DNA of 36,224 nt, from positions 1-36,224 of the forward strand of contig JAKLEG010000006.1 of the NCBI GenBank assembly GCA_022703175.1, in the 5' to 3' direction. Every line of letters starts with the position of its first letter. The first letter of the stretch is position 1. Origin of the DNA: Myxococcota bacterium. Lineage in GTDB: Bacteria > Myxococcota > XYA12-FULL-58-9. The notes beneath the pieces were generated by a model. That model was given only the letters and a program-made list of their open reading frames with translations, was not told the origin of the DNA and searched no databases. Shown one piece after another: positions 10,543 through 19,246 of the stretch. Made by a program: the position numbers and the translations under genes.

Positions 10543-12207
10543 TCACTCGCGCCGCCCAAGACGACGCTTCACCGCACCGAGAAGCAGCTGCGTTTCCGGC
10601 ACGCCGATAAGCGTAAGCACTCCGAAGTAGAACACGCCACAGCCTACCATCAGCGGAAACAAGCGTGCCGACGTCGCAAGCGTGCCGTGAAAGGTGAACA
10701 GGTCGGTCCAGCGCCCGCCGCCCCACGCCAATAGCCCCATCAGCGCCGCCGCCGCCCCCATCACCAGCCACCCTTTGAAGACCGAGGCGTAGGGCAGCTC
10801 ACCCAAGGTCTGTCGCAGCCGCCACTCTTGAAACAGCAGGCCACACAAAGCGGCCAAACCATTGGCCAACGCCATGCCGCCCGTCCCGAGCGGCCCCATC
10901 AACACCAGCGACAGCAGCATATTGGCGCACAGGCTGATAAGCGCTCCCCACGCCGGACCTCGGTAATCCTTCATCGCATTCAAGGCCTGCGTGCCGATGC
11001 GCGCCGAGGCAATAATCAAAATGCCCACCGCCTGATACGGCAAGGTCGAGGCCGTCCAGGCAACCGAGGCGGCATCAAACCGCCCGCGTTGAAACAACAC
11101 CGCAATGATCGGCTGAGCCAACACCGCCAATCCCACCGAGGCTGGTATGGCAAGCAGCGCCGTACCCCGCAACGCCGCAGCCAGGCTGGTCCGCACCCCT
11201 CCCAAATCTTGGGCGGCCGCCAAACGACTCATCGCCGGCAAGCTCACCGTGGCCATGCTCATCGCAAACAGGCCAAGCACCAGCTCGCCCATCAGGTTGC
11301 TAGTGTTGAGCACCGTTTGTGCGCCGTACCCCAATTGGCTCGCAAGGGCGGTGCTAACCAGAACGTTGATCGGATGAATGCCCCCCGCCAAGATCCCCGG
11401 CCCCATGCGCCTGAGCGCCAATCGCACATCGGGGTTGCTTAGGTGCATGCGCCACCCCAACGTGAAGCCCAATGCCCGATAGGTCGGCACCAGCACCAGG
11501 ATCTGCACGACCCCACCGACGAGCACTGCCACGGCAAACACCAGTGCCGCTCGCTCCGGCAGGCGCCATGAGGCTCCCCCCAACCCTAACACCGCCCATG
11601 AGCAGCCAAGGAAGCTCAGATTAAAAAACGTACTGACCGAGGCGGCCATCGCAAAGCGCCCGCGCAGGTTGAGCACCGCTGCCATCCCCGCAGTGAGGCT
11701 GACGAGCACCAAGTAAGGGAACATCCAACGCCCAAGCAATGCGGCTAACGCCACATCGGCCGGGAACTGCGCCCGCCCAAGCATGGCTTGCTCAAAGGCC
11801 GCAAACTGCGCTCCGAGCGGCTGCCCAGGCGCTAATTTTCCAAGCATCTGCAAACCGATAAGCGGCGCCATCCCAAGCACGCCCAAGAGCGCCAGCAGGC
11901 CCAGAATCCATGCCAGGCTGCCTAAGAAATCGCGCACGAACTGCCGCGCTGCCATCTCCCCAGAGCGGTGTTCCACCTCGGCCAACGTCGGCAACATCGC
12001 CGCCGTCATCGTGCCCTCCGCGGTAAACCGCCGCAGCATATTCGGCAGCCGCCACGCCACTTGGTAGGCATCCCCCACGCCGGTGGCGCCGAGCAGGCCG
12101 TTGGTGGTCATTTGCACCACCACGCCCGTGACGCGCGAAAACAGCGTCATGAGGCTCACGACGCTGGCGCTTCTTAGCATCCCGGCATGAGCTTCGCGCC
12201 CCGTCAT
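10543..12207 (-). CDS. murJ: Lipid II flippase MurJ (MviN)
   Basis: A 554-residue inner-membrane protein of the MOP superfamily with about 14 membrane segments, which flips the peptidoglycan precursor lipid II to the periplasmic face. Typical MurJ features include the N-terminal SVVSLMTLFSRVTGVV, the downstream GVGDAYQVAWRLPNMLRRFTAEG with conserved Asp/Arg residues lining the cavity, and SMATVSLPAMSRLAA. I chose the ATG at 12205-12207, which overlaps the upstream transporter stop as ATGA, over an upstream extension that reads as non-family sequence. It is the last gene of a tightly packed operon with menA-like, CPBP and transporter genes. Confidence 0.93.
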   Translation of the reverse strand: MTGREAHAGMLRSASVVSLMTLFSRVTGVVVQMTTNGLLGATGVGDAYQVAWRLPNMLRRFTAEGTMTAAMLPTLAEVEHRSGEMAARQFVRDFLGSLAWILGLLALLGVLGMAPLIGLQMLGKLAPGQPLGAQFAAFEQAMLGRAQFPADVALAALLGRWMFPYLVLVSLTAGMAAVLNLRGRFAMAASVSTFFNLSFLGCSWAVLGLGGASWRLPERAALVFAVAVLVGGVVQILVLVPTYRALGFTLGWRMHLSNPDVRLALRRMGPGILAGGIHPINVLVSTALASQLGYGAQTVLNTSNLMGELVLGLFAMSMATVSLPAMSRLAAAQDLGGVRTSLAAALRGTALLAIPASVGLAVLAQPIIAVLFQRGRFDAASVAWTASTLPYQAVGILIIASARIGTQALNAMKDYRGPAWGALISLCANMLLSLVLMGPLGTGGMALANGLAALCGLLFQEWRLRQTLGELPYASVFKGWLVMGAAAALMGLLAWGGGRWTDLFTFHGTLATSARLFPLMVGCGVFYFGVLTLIGVPETQLLLGAVKRRLGRRE

Positions 12208-13493
12208 GGCAGATTCGCCTTCTGTTGCCCAGCGTTCCACAACAGCGTCATCATACCAGCCGAGAGTGCTGCCAGAACGGCCAGCGTGATGAACACTGGG
12301 CCCCATGCCCCATGGCTTTGGTCGAGGATAAAGCCGACCCCAAAGCCTGCGACCAAGGCCGAACCCAGGTTACCCATGGCCATCACGAACCCAGAGGCTG
12401 CCGCGGCAGCTTTGGGATGTGCAACGTCGATCGCGGTAGCGCCCGAGATAATGGCATCAGGACCGTAGATCATGAAGCCAGCCGCTGCGAGCAAGAGCGT
12501 AGCGGTAAGCGTCGAGCCTGCGGCCAGCGGCACAAAACCTACGCATAAGAGCGCCAAGCCCGAGAGCATCGCGGCACACACCGGCGCGCGTTTGCCACCA
12601 AACAGCACATCCGAAACCCACCCGGAGGAGACCGCCCCCAACGCGCCAACGAGCGGAAAGGCGATGGCCTTCAGGGCAGAGTGCTTGATCTCCTGGTGAT
12701 GAAAGTCCGCAAAGTACTGGATCGACCAGTTCATGAAGGCATAGCGGACTGCGTTAAAAAAGAAGTAAGTACCGGCCACCAACCACAACGTGCGGTTGCT
12801 GAGCGTCACCTTCAGCACATGCGCCAAGGTCCATTCACCAGCGTCGATGGTCGTGGTTGCGCTGCCCGCGGGTGAGGCGTCGTCGTCGCGAATATGGGCG
12901 AGCCCGACGTCTTCGGGGCGATCGCGCAAGAGGACCCAGGCAAGCACCAGCACCGGCAACAGCGCCAGACCCGGCACCCAGAAAGCAGCACGCCAACCGT
13001 AGGCGTCCACCAAAAATCCTGCGAGCAACCAACTCAACACATTCCCCACTTGGTAGCAGGTGGAGATAAAGCCCATCACCGTGCCACGTCGGCCCTTGGT
13101 GAACCAATGGGACATCGCCTGAACCAAGGCCGGCCAACCGGTGGACTGCGCCAGACCATTGAGCGCCCAGAGCGCCATCATCACCGGCAACGAATGAGCC
13201 TGCGAGAACAGAAGGTTAGCGACGACGATCACCGCCATGCCCAGCGCGACCATGCGGCGACCGCCAAAACGCGAGGCCAGCTGCCCGCTCACAAACTGTC
13301 CGACCGCATAAAATACCGAATAGATTGAGGGAATGAGCCCGATCTGGGCGGTGGTCCAGGCTGGAAACTCCTTGAGCAACGCCGGTTGCGCGGCGGCCAG
13401 GTTCATCCGGCACAGGTAGTAGGAGGCGTAGGCAACCCAAAGCGCACCGAACACCTGGGTCTGAAAACGAACACGGCGACGAGCTTCATCCAT
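12204..13493 (-). CDS. MFS transporter, organophosphate:phosphate antiporter (GlpT/UhpT)-like
   Basis: A 429-residue protein with about 12 membrane segments. YASYYLCRMNLAAAQP near the N-terminus resembles the Y-A-x-Y-Y-x-x-R-x-N segment of GlpT and UhpT, where the Arg helps bind phosphate, and the cytoplasmic loop between helices 2 and 3 (SRFGGRRMVALG) is MFS-like. A phosphorylated organic substrate is therefore likely, but the actual substrate is unknown. I chose the ATG at 13493; a TTG at 13544, only seven bases after the preceding gene's stop, would add 17 residues and cannot be excluded. Its stop overlaps the murJ start. Confidence 0.83.
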   Translation of the reverse strand: MDEARRRVRFQTQVFGALWVAYASYYLCRMNLAAAQPALLKEFPAWTTAQIGLIPSIYSVFYAVGQFVSGQLASRFGGRRMVALGMAVIVVANLLFSQAHSLPVMMALWALNGLAQSTGWPALVQAMSHWFTKGRRGTVMGFISTCYQVGNVLSWLLAGFLVDAYGWRAAFWVPGLALLPVLVLAWVLLRDRPEDVGLAHIRDDDASPAGSATTTIDAGEWTLAHVLKVTLSNRTLWLVAGTYFFFNAVRYAFMNWSIQYFADFHHQEIKHSALKAIAFPLVGALGAVSSGWVSDVLFGGKRAPVCAAMLSGLALLCVGFVPLAAGSTLTATLLLAAAGFMIYGPDAIISGATAIDVAHPKAAAAASGFVMAMGNLGSALVAGFGVGFILDQSHGAWGPVFITLAVLAALSAGMMTLLWNAGQQKANLP

Positions 13494-13551
13494 GAGGCGG
13501 GTCGCATACCGTTGTTGCGGCCCCACCGCAACGGCCGTACCCAAACCAGGG

Positions 13552-14193
13552 TCACGCGCTATACGGCGCCACCAGAAACACCACCAGATCCCAAACCACG
13601 TGGCTGATGAGCACCAGCGCCACCGAGCGAGTCAGCAAGTACAATAAACCCCAGTACAATCCGCAGAGCGCCGCCGCCAACACCAACATCGGATTGCCGC
13701 TGCCAAGATGCACCAGGGCATACAGGGCAGTGGCGGCAAAGAAGCCGACCCACGGCCCCCAGTGGGCGCTCAGGCGACGCTGCAGAAAGTGGCGCCAAAA
13801 GAGCTCTTCACCGGGACCAATGAGCAAACCCATGAGGAGGCTGACACGCAGGAGGCTCGCACCCTCTTTGAATTGGTAGACGTTTTCGATGCCTTGCCCT
13901 GCGAAGGCAAAGAGCTTGCGCGACACAATGTTGCCCACGAAGAACACCGCGTACAGAAGCGCCGCACTGCCCAGCCCGGCGCCAAGTTTCCAACCTAGGC
14001 CATGCCGAAGGTCAGCCAGCAAGGTCAGGCGGTATTCACGGTCGAGCAACGACAGCCCGATGAATACTGCCGCGTTGGCCCCCATCCACCACCAAAAATC
14101 AAATGCCCCGATGCCATGGGTGATAAACAGCGGCACAAACAACGCCACCGCCAAAAGCGCGACAGCGCCGGTGTACAGGCTGTTCGGTTTCAC
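13552..14193 (-). CDS. CPBP (CAAX/Abi) family intramembrane glutamic protease
   Basis: A 213-residue membrane protein with the motifs of the CPBP/Rce1-like family: E129-E130-L-F-W-R134 (the E-E-x3-R motif), His162 in a later membrane helix (ALVHLG) and H198-x3-D202 (SHVVWD). These residues form the active site of the family's intramembrane proteases. In bacteria such proteins process peptides, confer bacteriocin immunity or have unknown targets; none can be assigned here. The GTG at 14193 overlaps the upstream prenyltransferase stop as GTGA; frame upstream of it is non-family. Position between menA-like and transporter genes suggests co-transcription. Confidence 0.83.
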   Translation of the reverse strand: MKPNSLYTGAVALLAVALFVPLFITHGIGAFDFWWWMGANAAVFIGLSLLDREYRLTLLADLRHGLGWKLGAGLGSAALLYAVFFVGNIVSRKLFAFAGQGIENVYQFKEGASLLRVSLLMGLLIGPGEELFWRHFLQRRLSAHWGPWVGFFAATALYALVHLGSGNPMLVLAAALCGLYWGLLYLLTRSVALVLISHVVWDLVVFLVAPYSA

Positions 14194-15143
14194 TGCAGCA
14201 CGCGTTGAACGAGCACGTTGAGCCCCACGGCCGCCACGCACAGCAGGCTGAAGACAAGGTTCAGCTGCGCCGAGGCGCCGTCCAACGCCACAAAGTCGGT
14301 CGGGCTTACCGGTTGATGACGACTGGCACCGCGTCGGAACAACTTCACCGCGAGCGGCAATGCCAACAAAGTCACGAGGAAGGTCCATGGCATGCGCGGC
14401 TCCAAGTGGCCCAGCCCGCTGACGGCCACGTAGCTGACCACGAACGCGAACGGCGCAAAGAGCAGAAAGCCGTAATAGCTAAGCGAGCGGTGATCACCTA
14501 AAAGGTTTGCCACCGTGCGCACACCACCTTTGGTATCGCTCGGAATGTCGCGCCAGTTATTGGCGTGCAGGATGCCGATCACCAAAATCGACATTGGAAT
14601 CGCCCAAACGCCAGGCAACCAGGAGACCGAACCGGTTTGCACGGTCCACGCGCCCAACGCTCCCAAGACACCGAAGTTGATGAAAACCGCCAGGTCGCCA
14701 AGCGCGTGGAACTTTAGCGACACGGGGCCAGCGTCATACAGCAAGATCGACGCGACGCCGGCGAGGCCTATGTACAATATCGGCATCCCCACGAGATAAA
14801 CGAGCGAACCGCCCAGCGTGACGCCGACCAAGAGAAACAGGATGGCGCCTGTTAGCGCTTGTGAACGCGACAGCCAACCACGCACCACCGCGCCGCTGAC
14901 CGGGTTCACCTGCACGTCCAACCCCTTCTTGTGATCGGACACATCATTGAAGAGGTTGGAGGCCGAGTGCAGTGACACCATACCTACCAACGCGAGCAGA
15001 AAACGGCCCCAATGCATCGTGGCGCCACCAAAGGCCAACGCCAACACCGTGCCAAACAACACCGGCATCGTTGAAGGTGTCCAAGAGAATGGGCGCGTGG
15101 CCAAGAACCAGGTCTTTAGAAATCCAGGCTTGTCGGTCGTCAT
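14190..15143 (-). CDS. menA: UbiA-family prenyltransferase, MenA-like
   Basis: A 317-residue protein with eight to nine membrane segments. It carries both aspartate-rich motifs of the UbiA superfamily: N66-D67-V-S-D70 with downstream GLD, and NNWRDIPSDTKGG. The second resembles the N-N-x-R-D-x-x-x-D of MenA, which attaches a polyprenyl chain to 1,4-dihydroxy-2-naphthoate in menaquinone synthesis. No other men genes are in the window, so the symbol is provisional; another aromatic acceptor is possible. GGAGG eight bases before the ATG at 15143 settles the start over a GTG five codons upstream. First gene of the menA-CPBP-transporter-murJ operon. Confidence 0.78.
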   Translation of the reverse strand: MTTDKPGFLKTWFLATRPFSWTPSTMPVLFGTVLALAFGGATMHWGRFLLALVGMVSLHSASNLFNDVSDHKKGLDVQVNPVSGAVVRGWLSRSQALTGAILFLLVGVTLGGSLVYLVGMPILYIGLAGVASILLYDAGPVSLKFHALGDLAVFINFGVLGALGAWTVQTGSVSWLPGVWAIPMSILVIGILHANNWRDIPSDTKGGVRTVANLLGDHRSLSYYGFLLFAPFAFVVSYVAVSGLGHLEPRMPWTFLVTLLALPLAVKLFRRGASRHQPVSPTDFVALDGASAQLNLVFSLLCVAAVGLNVLVQRVLQ

Positions 15144-15177
15144 ACAAAACGCCTCCACCGCAGGTTGATGGCAAGCA

Positions 15178-15205
15178 TATTTAGCATGGCTCGACGACTC
15201 AGCAA
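15178..15205 (-). promoter_or_regulatory. Candidate promoter of the menA-like operon
   Basis: Minus strand: TTGCTG (15200-15205), 16-base spacer, TAAATA (15178-15183), about 35 bases before the menA-like ATG, which has a good Shine-Dalgarno. This is the only A/T-rich patch in the intergenic region. Weak evidence. Confidence 0.28.
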
Positions 15206-15241
15206 CCCCGGGACAACATTTCGTTCAGGCTGCGGTGCTTG

Positions 15242-15829
15242 TCAGCCCCCGACCAACTGCAACGACTCAGCAAGCGCCTCCTGACACCCCATGGTCATCG
15301 GCGCCCCATGGCCAAAAAAGATGCTGGTGATGCGTTTGCGCGCCAGGATGCGCAGCGCCTCAATAAATCCGGCGTCGTAGCTGGCGTCGGCCGAGCGAAT
15401 GATAAGAGGCGCATCGCCAGCAAACAGCCAACCCATCTCAGGACTGTACAAACACACCGAGTCACTGCTGTGGCCGGGAGTGAAAATAACTTCCAAGGTA
15501 CCGTCGGCGGCCCGCAGGATTTCGCCGTTTTGCAGCACCCGGTCGAGGCCAGGCATAGCCGAGGCCAGGCCATACACCCGCGGGTGATAGCGCTCGATGA
15601 GCTCCGGCAGAAGCTCGACGTGATCGTAGTGACTGTGCGTAAGCACCACCTGATCCAGCTTACGCTTGCCGACACCCGTGTTGATCGCCTCCAAATTCAC
15701 AAGGGTTGTGGGGTCGCGTCCCACGTCGACCAGCGTCGTGACATCGTCCAATGTGTTCCAGTCGCCCATAAGCAGATAGACATTCGAGGTGTAGATCGCG
15801 CTCTGCTCGGCCAGATTCAGGAGTTTCAC
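15242..15829 (-). CDS. MBL-fold metallo-hydrolase
   Basis: A 195-residue protein with the metallo-beta-lactamase fold. The metal-binding H-x-H-x-D-H box is THSHYDH (H65, H67, D69, H70), followed by FTPGHSSDSV, the FAGD strand with the bridging Asp, and the terminal histidine in FFGHG. The layout fits glyoxalase-II-like hydrolases, including thioesterases and lactonases, but the substrate cannot be inferred. It starts with ATG overlapping the stop of the CheR-like gene (ATGA at 15826-15829), so the two products are probably made together and may act in one pathway. Confidence 0.85.
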   Translation of the reverse strand: MKLLNLAEQSAIYTSNVYLLMGDWNTLDDVTTLVDVGRDPTTLVNLEAINTGVGKRKLDQVVLTHSHYDHVELLPELIERYHPRVYGLASAMPGLDRVLQNGEILRAADGTLEVIFTPGHSSDSVCLYSPEMGWLFAGDAPLIIRSADASYDAGFIEALRILARKRITSIFFGHGAPMTMGCQEALAESLQLVGG

Positions 15830-16437
15830 GCACCGCCCCGCTTTCTATACAACTGGGCGTGCGAGACCACCGGTTCGAAGAGCATCTGCAAATCGGCGGG
15901 CAATTTTTGAGTCTGCTCAGTGGCAAAATAACCACCTGGAATCAGCGCCTCATAGAACATCCGCATCACGTTACGGCGCTCCTCCTCAGTGAAGTGCAAC
16001 AAGACATTCTTGCAGAGGATCAGGCCAAACCCCTGGCCCACCGGTTTTAGCGCCAGCAAGTCGTGCTGGGTAAAGTGCACAGCGGAACGCACCTCGGCGC
16101 TCACCTGGTAACGATCACCGCCATCCACAGGCTTAAAATGCCGCTCCAGAATCTCGGGAGGCACCCGATCTACCTCGTCGCGGCCGTAGATAGCCTCGGT
16201 GACAATGCCACAGAACTTGCCGGTCGGATCTAGGTCGCTGGCCGTAATCGAGACCTTGCCATAGCCAGCCTCTCCCAAAGTCTCACGCAGAAGCAGCGCT
16301 AAGGTGTAAGGCTCGGGCCCGCGCGCACAACCCGCATCCCAGATGCTGATCCGTTGATATGAGTTAAGCGTCGGCAGTGCCTGATCGCGGATGAGCTCCA
16401 ACGTCTGCAAGTCACGAAAGAAATAGGTCAACCCCAC
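15826..16437 (-). CDS. CheR-like SAM-dependent methyltransferase, catalytic domain only
   Basis: A 203-residue protein. TYFFRDLQTLELI matches the T-x-F-F-R segment that begins the CheR catalytic domain; IWDAGCARGPEPYTLAL (residues about 32-48) is the SAM-binding motif (usually W-S-A-G-C-S-T-G-E-E-P-Y-S); LCKNVLLHF matches the C-R-N-V-L-I-Y-F box. The usual N-terminal helical domain of CheR (about 80 residues) is missing. With no chemoreceptor nearby, the substrate may not be a chemotaxis protein. The GTG start has AGGAGGGGG upstream. Overlap with the MBL hydrolase gene suggests a joint function. Confidence 0.82.
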   Translation of the reverse strand: MGLTYFFRDLQTLELIRDQALPTLNSYQRISIWDAGCARGPEPYTLALLLRETLGEAGYGKVSITASDLDPTGKFCGIVTEAIYGRDEVDRVPPEILERHFKPVDGGDRYQVSAEVRSAVHFTQHDLLALKPVGQGFGLILCKNVLLHFTEEERRNVMRMFYEALIPGGYFATEQTQKLPADLQMLFEPVVSHAQLYRKRGGA

Positions 16438-16502
16438 GACAGCCCCCTCCTAACCGCCCGCATCCACGATGGTGACTCTAATGTAGGCATCCGCAAACAC
16501 GA

Positions 16503-16545
16503 AGGCCCCACAGACGTAGAGCCATAGTGCTCGTCTGTGAGGCCT
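16503..16545 (-). terminator. Rho-independent terminator of htrA
   Basis: Arms at 16503-16516 and 16532-16545 pair over 14 bases around a 15-base loop. The one mismatch in the DNA becomes a G-U pair only in RNA made from the minus strand, and a T-rich stretch (TTCGTGTTTG) follows on that strand. It lies about 30 bases past the htrA stop codon and before the CheR-like gene, so it separates the two transcription units. Confidence 0.7.
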
Positions 16546-16573
16546 CGTGCGCAGATGACAGGTTGACTGTTGA

Positions 16574-18019
16574 CTACGGCTTGCGGAACGCCAGAAACAA
16601 TTTACCGTTACCGCGCAGTACTTGCAGGCGGATCACGGCCCCGGCAGCCAAGCCACGCACGCCCTGGGCAAATTCCCTCGCGGTTTTGACACCCTTACCG
16701 TTGAAGCCGACGATGACATCGCCCAGGCGCAAACTCGCCCGCGCAGCGGCACCATCGGGTTCGATCTGCTTGACGACAACACCCTCATCGACCTCAACCC
16801 CCAGCTGACGTTGAAGCTGCGGCGTCAGATCGGCCACGGTCATACCGAGCTCACTGCCGCCACCGCTGTCACCGTTGGCTGCAAGCTTCTCTTCATCGGG
16901 GAAGCCCTGCAGGGTTAACGTCACGCGTCTTTCGCTGCCTTTGCGCCATAGCTTCAACTCCACCTTTTTGCCTACGCCGGCCATGCTGGCGAACAACGGC
17001 AGGTCACTGGAGTTGCGCACCGGCTTGCCGTCGAACTCCAACACCACGTCCTCGGCTTGCACACCAGCCTTGGCCGCCGGGCCGCCGTCCACCACTTCGG
17101 CGACGAGCGCGCCATGCGGGGTTTTGAGTCCATAGCTCTCAGCCAACTCCGACGACAGCGGTTGGATCTTGATGCCAATCCAGGAGCGCGCAAATTTCCC
17201 CTTGCTCTTCAGGTCGGGGAGCATCTCCTTCACCATGTTGATCGGAATAGCGAAACCAATACCCGCGCCCTGCGCGTTGATGGCCGAGTTGATGCCGATC
17301 ACTTCACCGCGCATGTTCACGAGCGGTCCGCCCGAGTTACCGGGATTGATGGCCGCGTCGGTTTGAATGAAATCGTACAAGCCCTGCCGACCCGACGGCG
17401 CAATGTCCCGACGCTCTTTGGCCGAAACAATGCCAACCGAGACGGTGTGTGATAGTCCAAACGGGTTGCCCACAGCCATGACCCAGTCGCCGATGCTGGT
17501 GGTGTCGGAGTTGCCAAGGAAAGCCACCTGCGCGTTGGCCTTTTCGAGCGTCTGAATGAGCGCGACATCATACTCGGGGGCCGAGCCCAGCACCTTGGCC
17601 TGAAGCTTCCGCTCGGTGCCATCGCCGTTATCCAGCACCACCTCGATGGTGTCGGCCTCCTCGATCACGTGGTAGTTGGTGAGAATCAACCCATCCTTGT
17701 GGATGACAAAGCCGCTCCCCAAACCGCGGCCGCGATACTCGCGCGGCACTTCGCCGCCAAAGGGGCCAAAGAAGAAATCGAACGGCGCTCCCTGTTGTTG
17801 ACCCATGCCCCGCGGCCCACGCGCTTGCTTAGCCTTCTGCTCCACGTTGATAGCCACCACGGCCGGCACCATCTGTTTGGCAAGTGCTGCAAAATCAGGG
17901 ACTTGCGCAAGGGGCGGGGTGCCTGCCTGCTTCTCAGACCACAACTCGGTGGCACGCGCGTGCGAGGTGACCGGCAACGCAGCCAACAGTCCAACAACGA
18001 TCCAAGCGCGAAGGCGCAT
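16574..18019 (-). CDS. Periplasmic HtrA/DegP-type serine protease
   Basis: A 481-residue protein with an N-terminal signal peptide (MRLRAWIVVGLLAALPVTSHA), a trypsin-like domain and two PDZ domains, the usual DegP/DegQ layout. The catalytic triad is visible: His117 in TNYHVI, Asp151 in YDVALI and Ser229 in GNSGGPL. It degrades or refolds damaged envelope proteins, with the PDZ domains controlling oligomerisation and substrate access. The first PDZ domain begins near residue 275 (WIGIKIQPL) and the second near 385 (LGMTVADLT). AAGGAG lies seven bases before the ATG. It is followed by its own terminator and diverges from the small gene at 18222. Confidence 0.94.
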   Translation of the reverse strand: MRLRAWIVVGLLAALPVTSHARATELWSEKQAGTPPLAQVPDFAALAKQMVPAVVAINVEQKAKQARGPRGMGQQQGAPFDFFFGPFGGEVPREYRGRGLGSGFVIHKDGLILTNYHVIEEADTIEVVLDNGDGTERKLQAKVLGSAPEYDVALIQTLEKANAQVAFLGNSDTTSIGDWVMAVGNPFGLSHTVSVGIVSAKERRDIAPSGRQGLYDFIQTDAAINPGNSGGPLVNMRGEVIGINSAINAQGAGIGFAIPINMVKEMLPDLKSKGKFARSWIGIKIQPLSSELAESYGLKTPHGALVAEVVDGGPAAKAGVQAEDVVLEFDGKPVRNSSDLPLFASMAGVGKKVELKLWRKGSERRVTLTLQGFPDEEKLAANGDSGGGSELGMTVADLTPQLQRQLGVEVDEGVVVKQIEPDGAAARASLRLGDVIVGFNGKGVKTAREFAQGVRGLAAGAVIRLQVLRGNGKLFLAFRKP

Positions 18020-18166
18020 CGTGAAACTCCTTGATGAGGTGTGTCAAAGGCACACACAGAGTAATGACGCAGACGAGAACCCCCAGCGCCTCGGCGTTTA
18101 TTCCCGACCCGAAAGCGACACAAGAGCAACGTCCAAGTCCCATGCGGCAGGGAATCGGCCGTTTTT

Positions 18167-18196
18167 TTGTCGAGCGCCAGACCCCGATGTTACCGT
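18167..18196 (+). promoter_or_regulatory. Candidate promoter of the small membrane protein gene
   Basis: TTGTCG (18167-18172), 18-base spacer, TACCGT (18191-18196). The predicted leader would be about 20 bases and include GAGG before the ATG at 18222. It lies just after a run of T residues. Confidence 0.35.
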
Positions 18197-18221
18197 GGCA
18201 CTTACGAAGCGAGGCTGACAC

Positions 18222-18527
18222 ATGATCAAAACCGCAGTTCTAGCGGCGTTGTTGGGGGCCACGATCTACGTGGCCGTGTTCGTAGACCTAGGCGGCAAGA
18301 GCTTGGCGGCGCATGTGCACGACGTTTGGCAAACCCCAGTCGTGCAGCACAAAGTCGCGGCGATCACCGAAGATGTTCGCGAAAAAATCGACACCAAGGT
18401 AAGCAAGACCGCGACCGAGGCGAAGAAAGCCGTGGCCAGTAAAACGCCCGCGCTCGTGGATGAGATCACCGATGACGACCGCGCGCTCTTGTCACAAACG
18501 CTCGAAAAGGCCAGCTCGAAAAACTGA
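18222..18527 (+). CDS. Small single-pass membrane protein, function unknown
   Basis: A 101-residue protein with a hydrophobic N-terminal segment (TAVLAALLGATIYVAVFV, residues 4-21) that is either a signal anchor or an uncleaved signal sequence. The remainder is charged and predicted helical (EDVREKIDTKVSKTATEAKKAV), rather like coiled-coil tail sequences; the C-terminus is acidic then lysine-rich. I do not recognise a family. GAGG lies about eight bases before the ATG. It diverges from htrA, which may mean an envelope role, and ends four bases before the convergent PilZ stop. Confidence 0.6.
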   Translation: MIKTAVLAALLGATIYVAVFVDLGGKSLAAHVHDVWQTPVVQHKVAAITEDVREKIDTKVSKTATEAKKAVASKTPALVDEITDDDRALLSQTLEKASSKN

Positions 18528-18531
18528 GTTG

Positions 18532-19245
18532 CTAGTGTAAATACTTCTGCCCGCCGACAAACTGCAGCACCGCCTGCGCCGCATGCCCAGCTGGATTCTT
18601 GAATGCGATGCCCACCGACATGCCCGGTGATTCGCGCGGTTTGCTGGTGCCCTGCCAAACCACCTCGCCCAGCATCTCCACCGGACCTTCGGGAAGCTCC
18701 AGGCGCAAAACGACAAACTCACCTTTGGTGGTAGGAGCGGTGGTGCGCATGCGCAAACCAGAGCCGCTCAAGGTCTCCGTCACTGCCGTGGCCGCGTTCA
18801 CGCTCAAGTCTTGCGTCGCAGCGGCAAACGCAGGTGTGGCTTCAAAGCCTTTGATGTCGGCCCCGGCCGGCAGTGCAAGCTTCACGAAGGCGACGTCCAA
18901 CGCCACCAAAGCGCGCGGGAACCGCCGACGTTGGATCTTCTTGACCTCGATGGGCGGCGCCAAACGAATGCGCGGAAATGCCCGCAGGCCGGAGCTCGGC
19001 GACAGCGTTTCGGCGACTTGCGCCTTCAGCTTGTAGACGATTCCTTCGCGATAGTACTCGAGCGTCACGACCACGCCGGGTTGCAGATGCACCGCAAGCT
19101 TCGCATCCACGATGCCCAGATCTACGCTACCGCCCACACCGATCGCGTCCACAACCGCGGTCACTTGAATGCTCTGGGCCGCAGAGCCTTCGGTCATCAG
19201 GCGCACGCCCTGCTTGAGATTTGGAAAGCCGGCATCCACTGACAT
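18532..19245 (-). CDS. PilZ domain protein, YcgR-like
   Basis: A 237-residue protein. The N-terminal half resembles the beta-barrel that precedes PilZ in YcgR-type proteins. R107-R-F-P-R111 supplies the R-x3-R motif that grips cyclic di-GMP, and the second motif appears as T-L-S-G-S-G rather than D-x-S-x-x-G. The C-terminal stretch ([11 protein letters not shown]-like then GMSVGIAF) completes the PilZ barrel. It probably binds cyclic di-GMP and relays it to motility or polysaccharide export. It starts leaderlessly: TATGCT is exactly six bases before the ATG at 19245. It diverges from the peroxiredoxin across 57 bases. Confidence 0.75.
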   Translation of the reverse strand: MSVDAGFPNLKQGVRLMTEGSAAQSIQVTAVVDAIGVGGSVDLGIVDAKLAVHLQPGVVVTLEYYREGIVYKLKAQVAETLSPSSGLRAFPRIRLAPPIEVKKIQRRRFPRALVALDVAFVKLALPAGADIKGFEATPAFAAATQDLSVNAATAVTETLSGSGLRMRTTAPTTKGEFVVLRLELPEGPVEMLGEVVWQGTSKPRESPGMSVGIAFKNPAGHAAQAVLQFVGGQKYLH

Positions 19246-19246
19246 G

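Noticed and set aside
18160-18168. Run of seven T residues after a GC patch, terminator-like
   Set aside because: The preceding bases do not form a stable stem; it lies in the divergent region between htrA and the small membrane protein gene, where no transcript ends on the plus strand.
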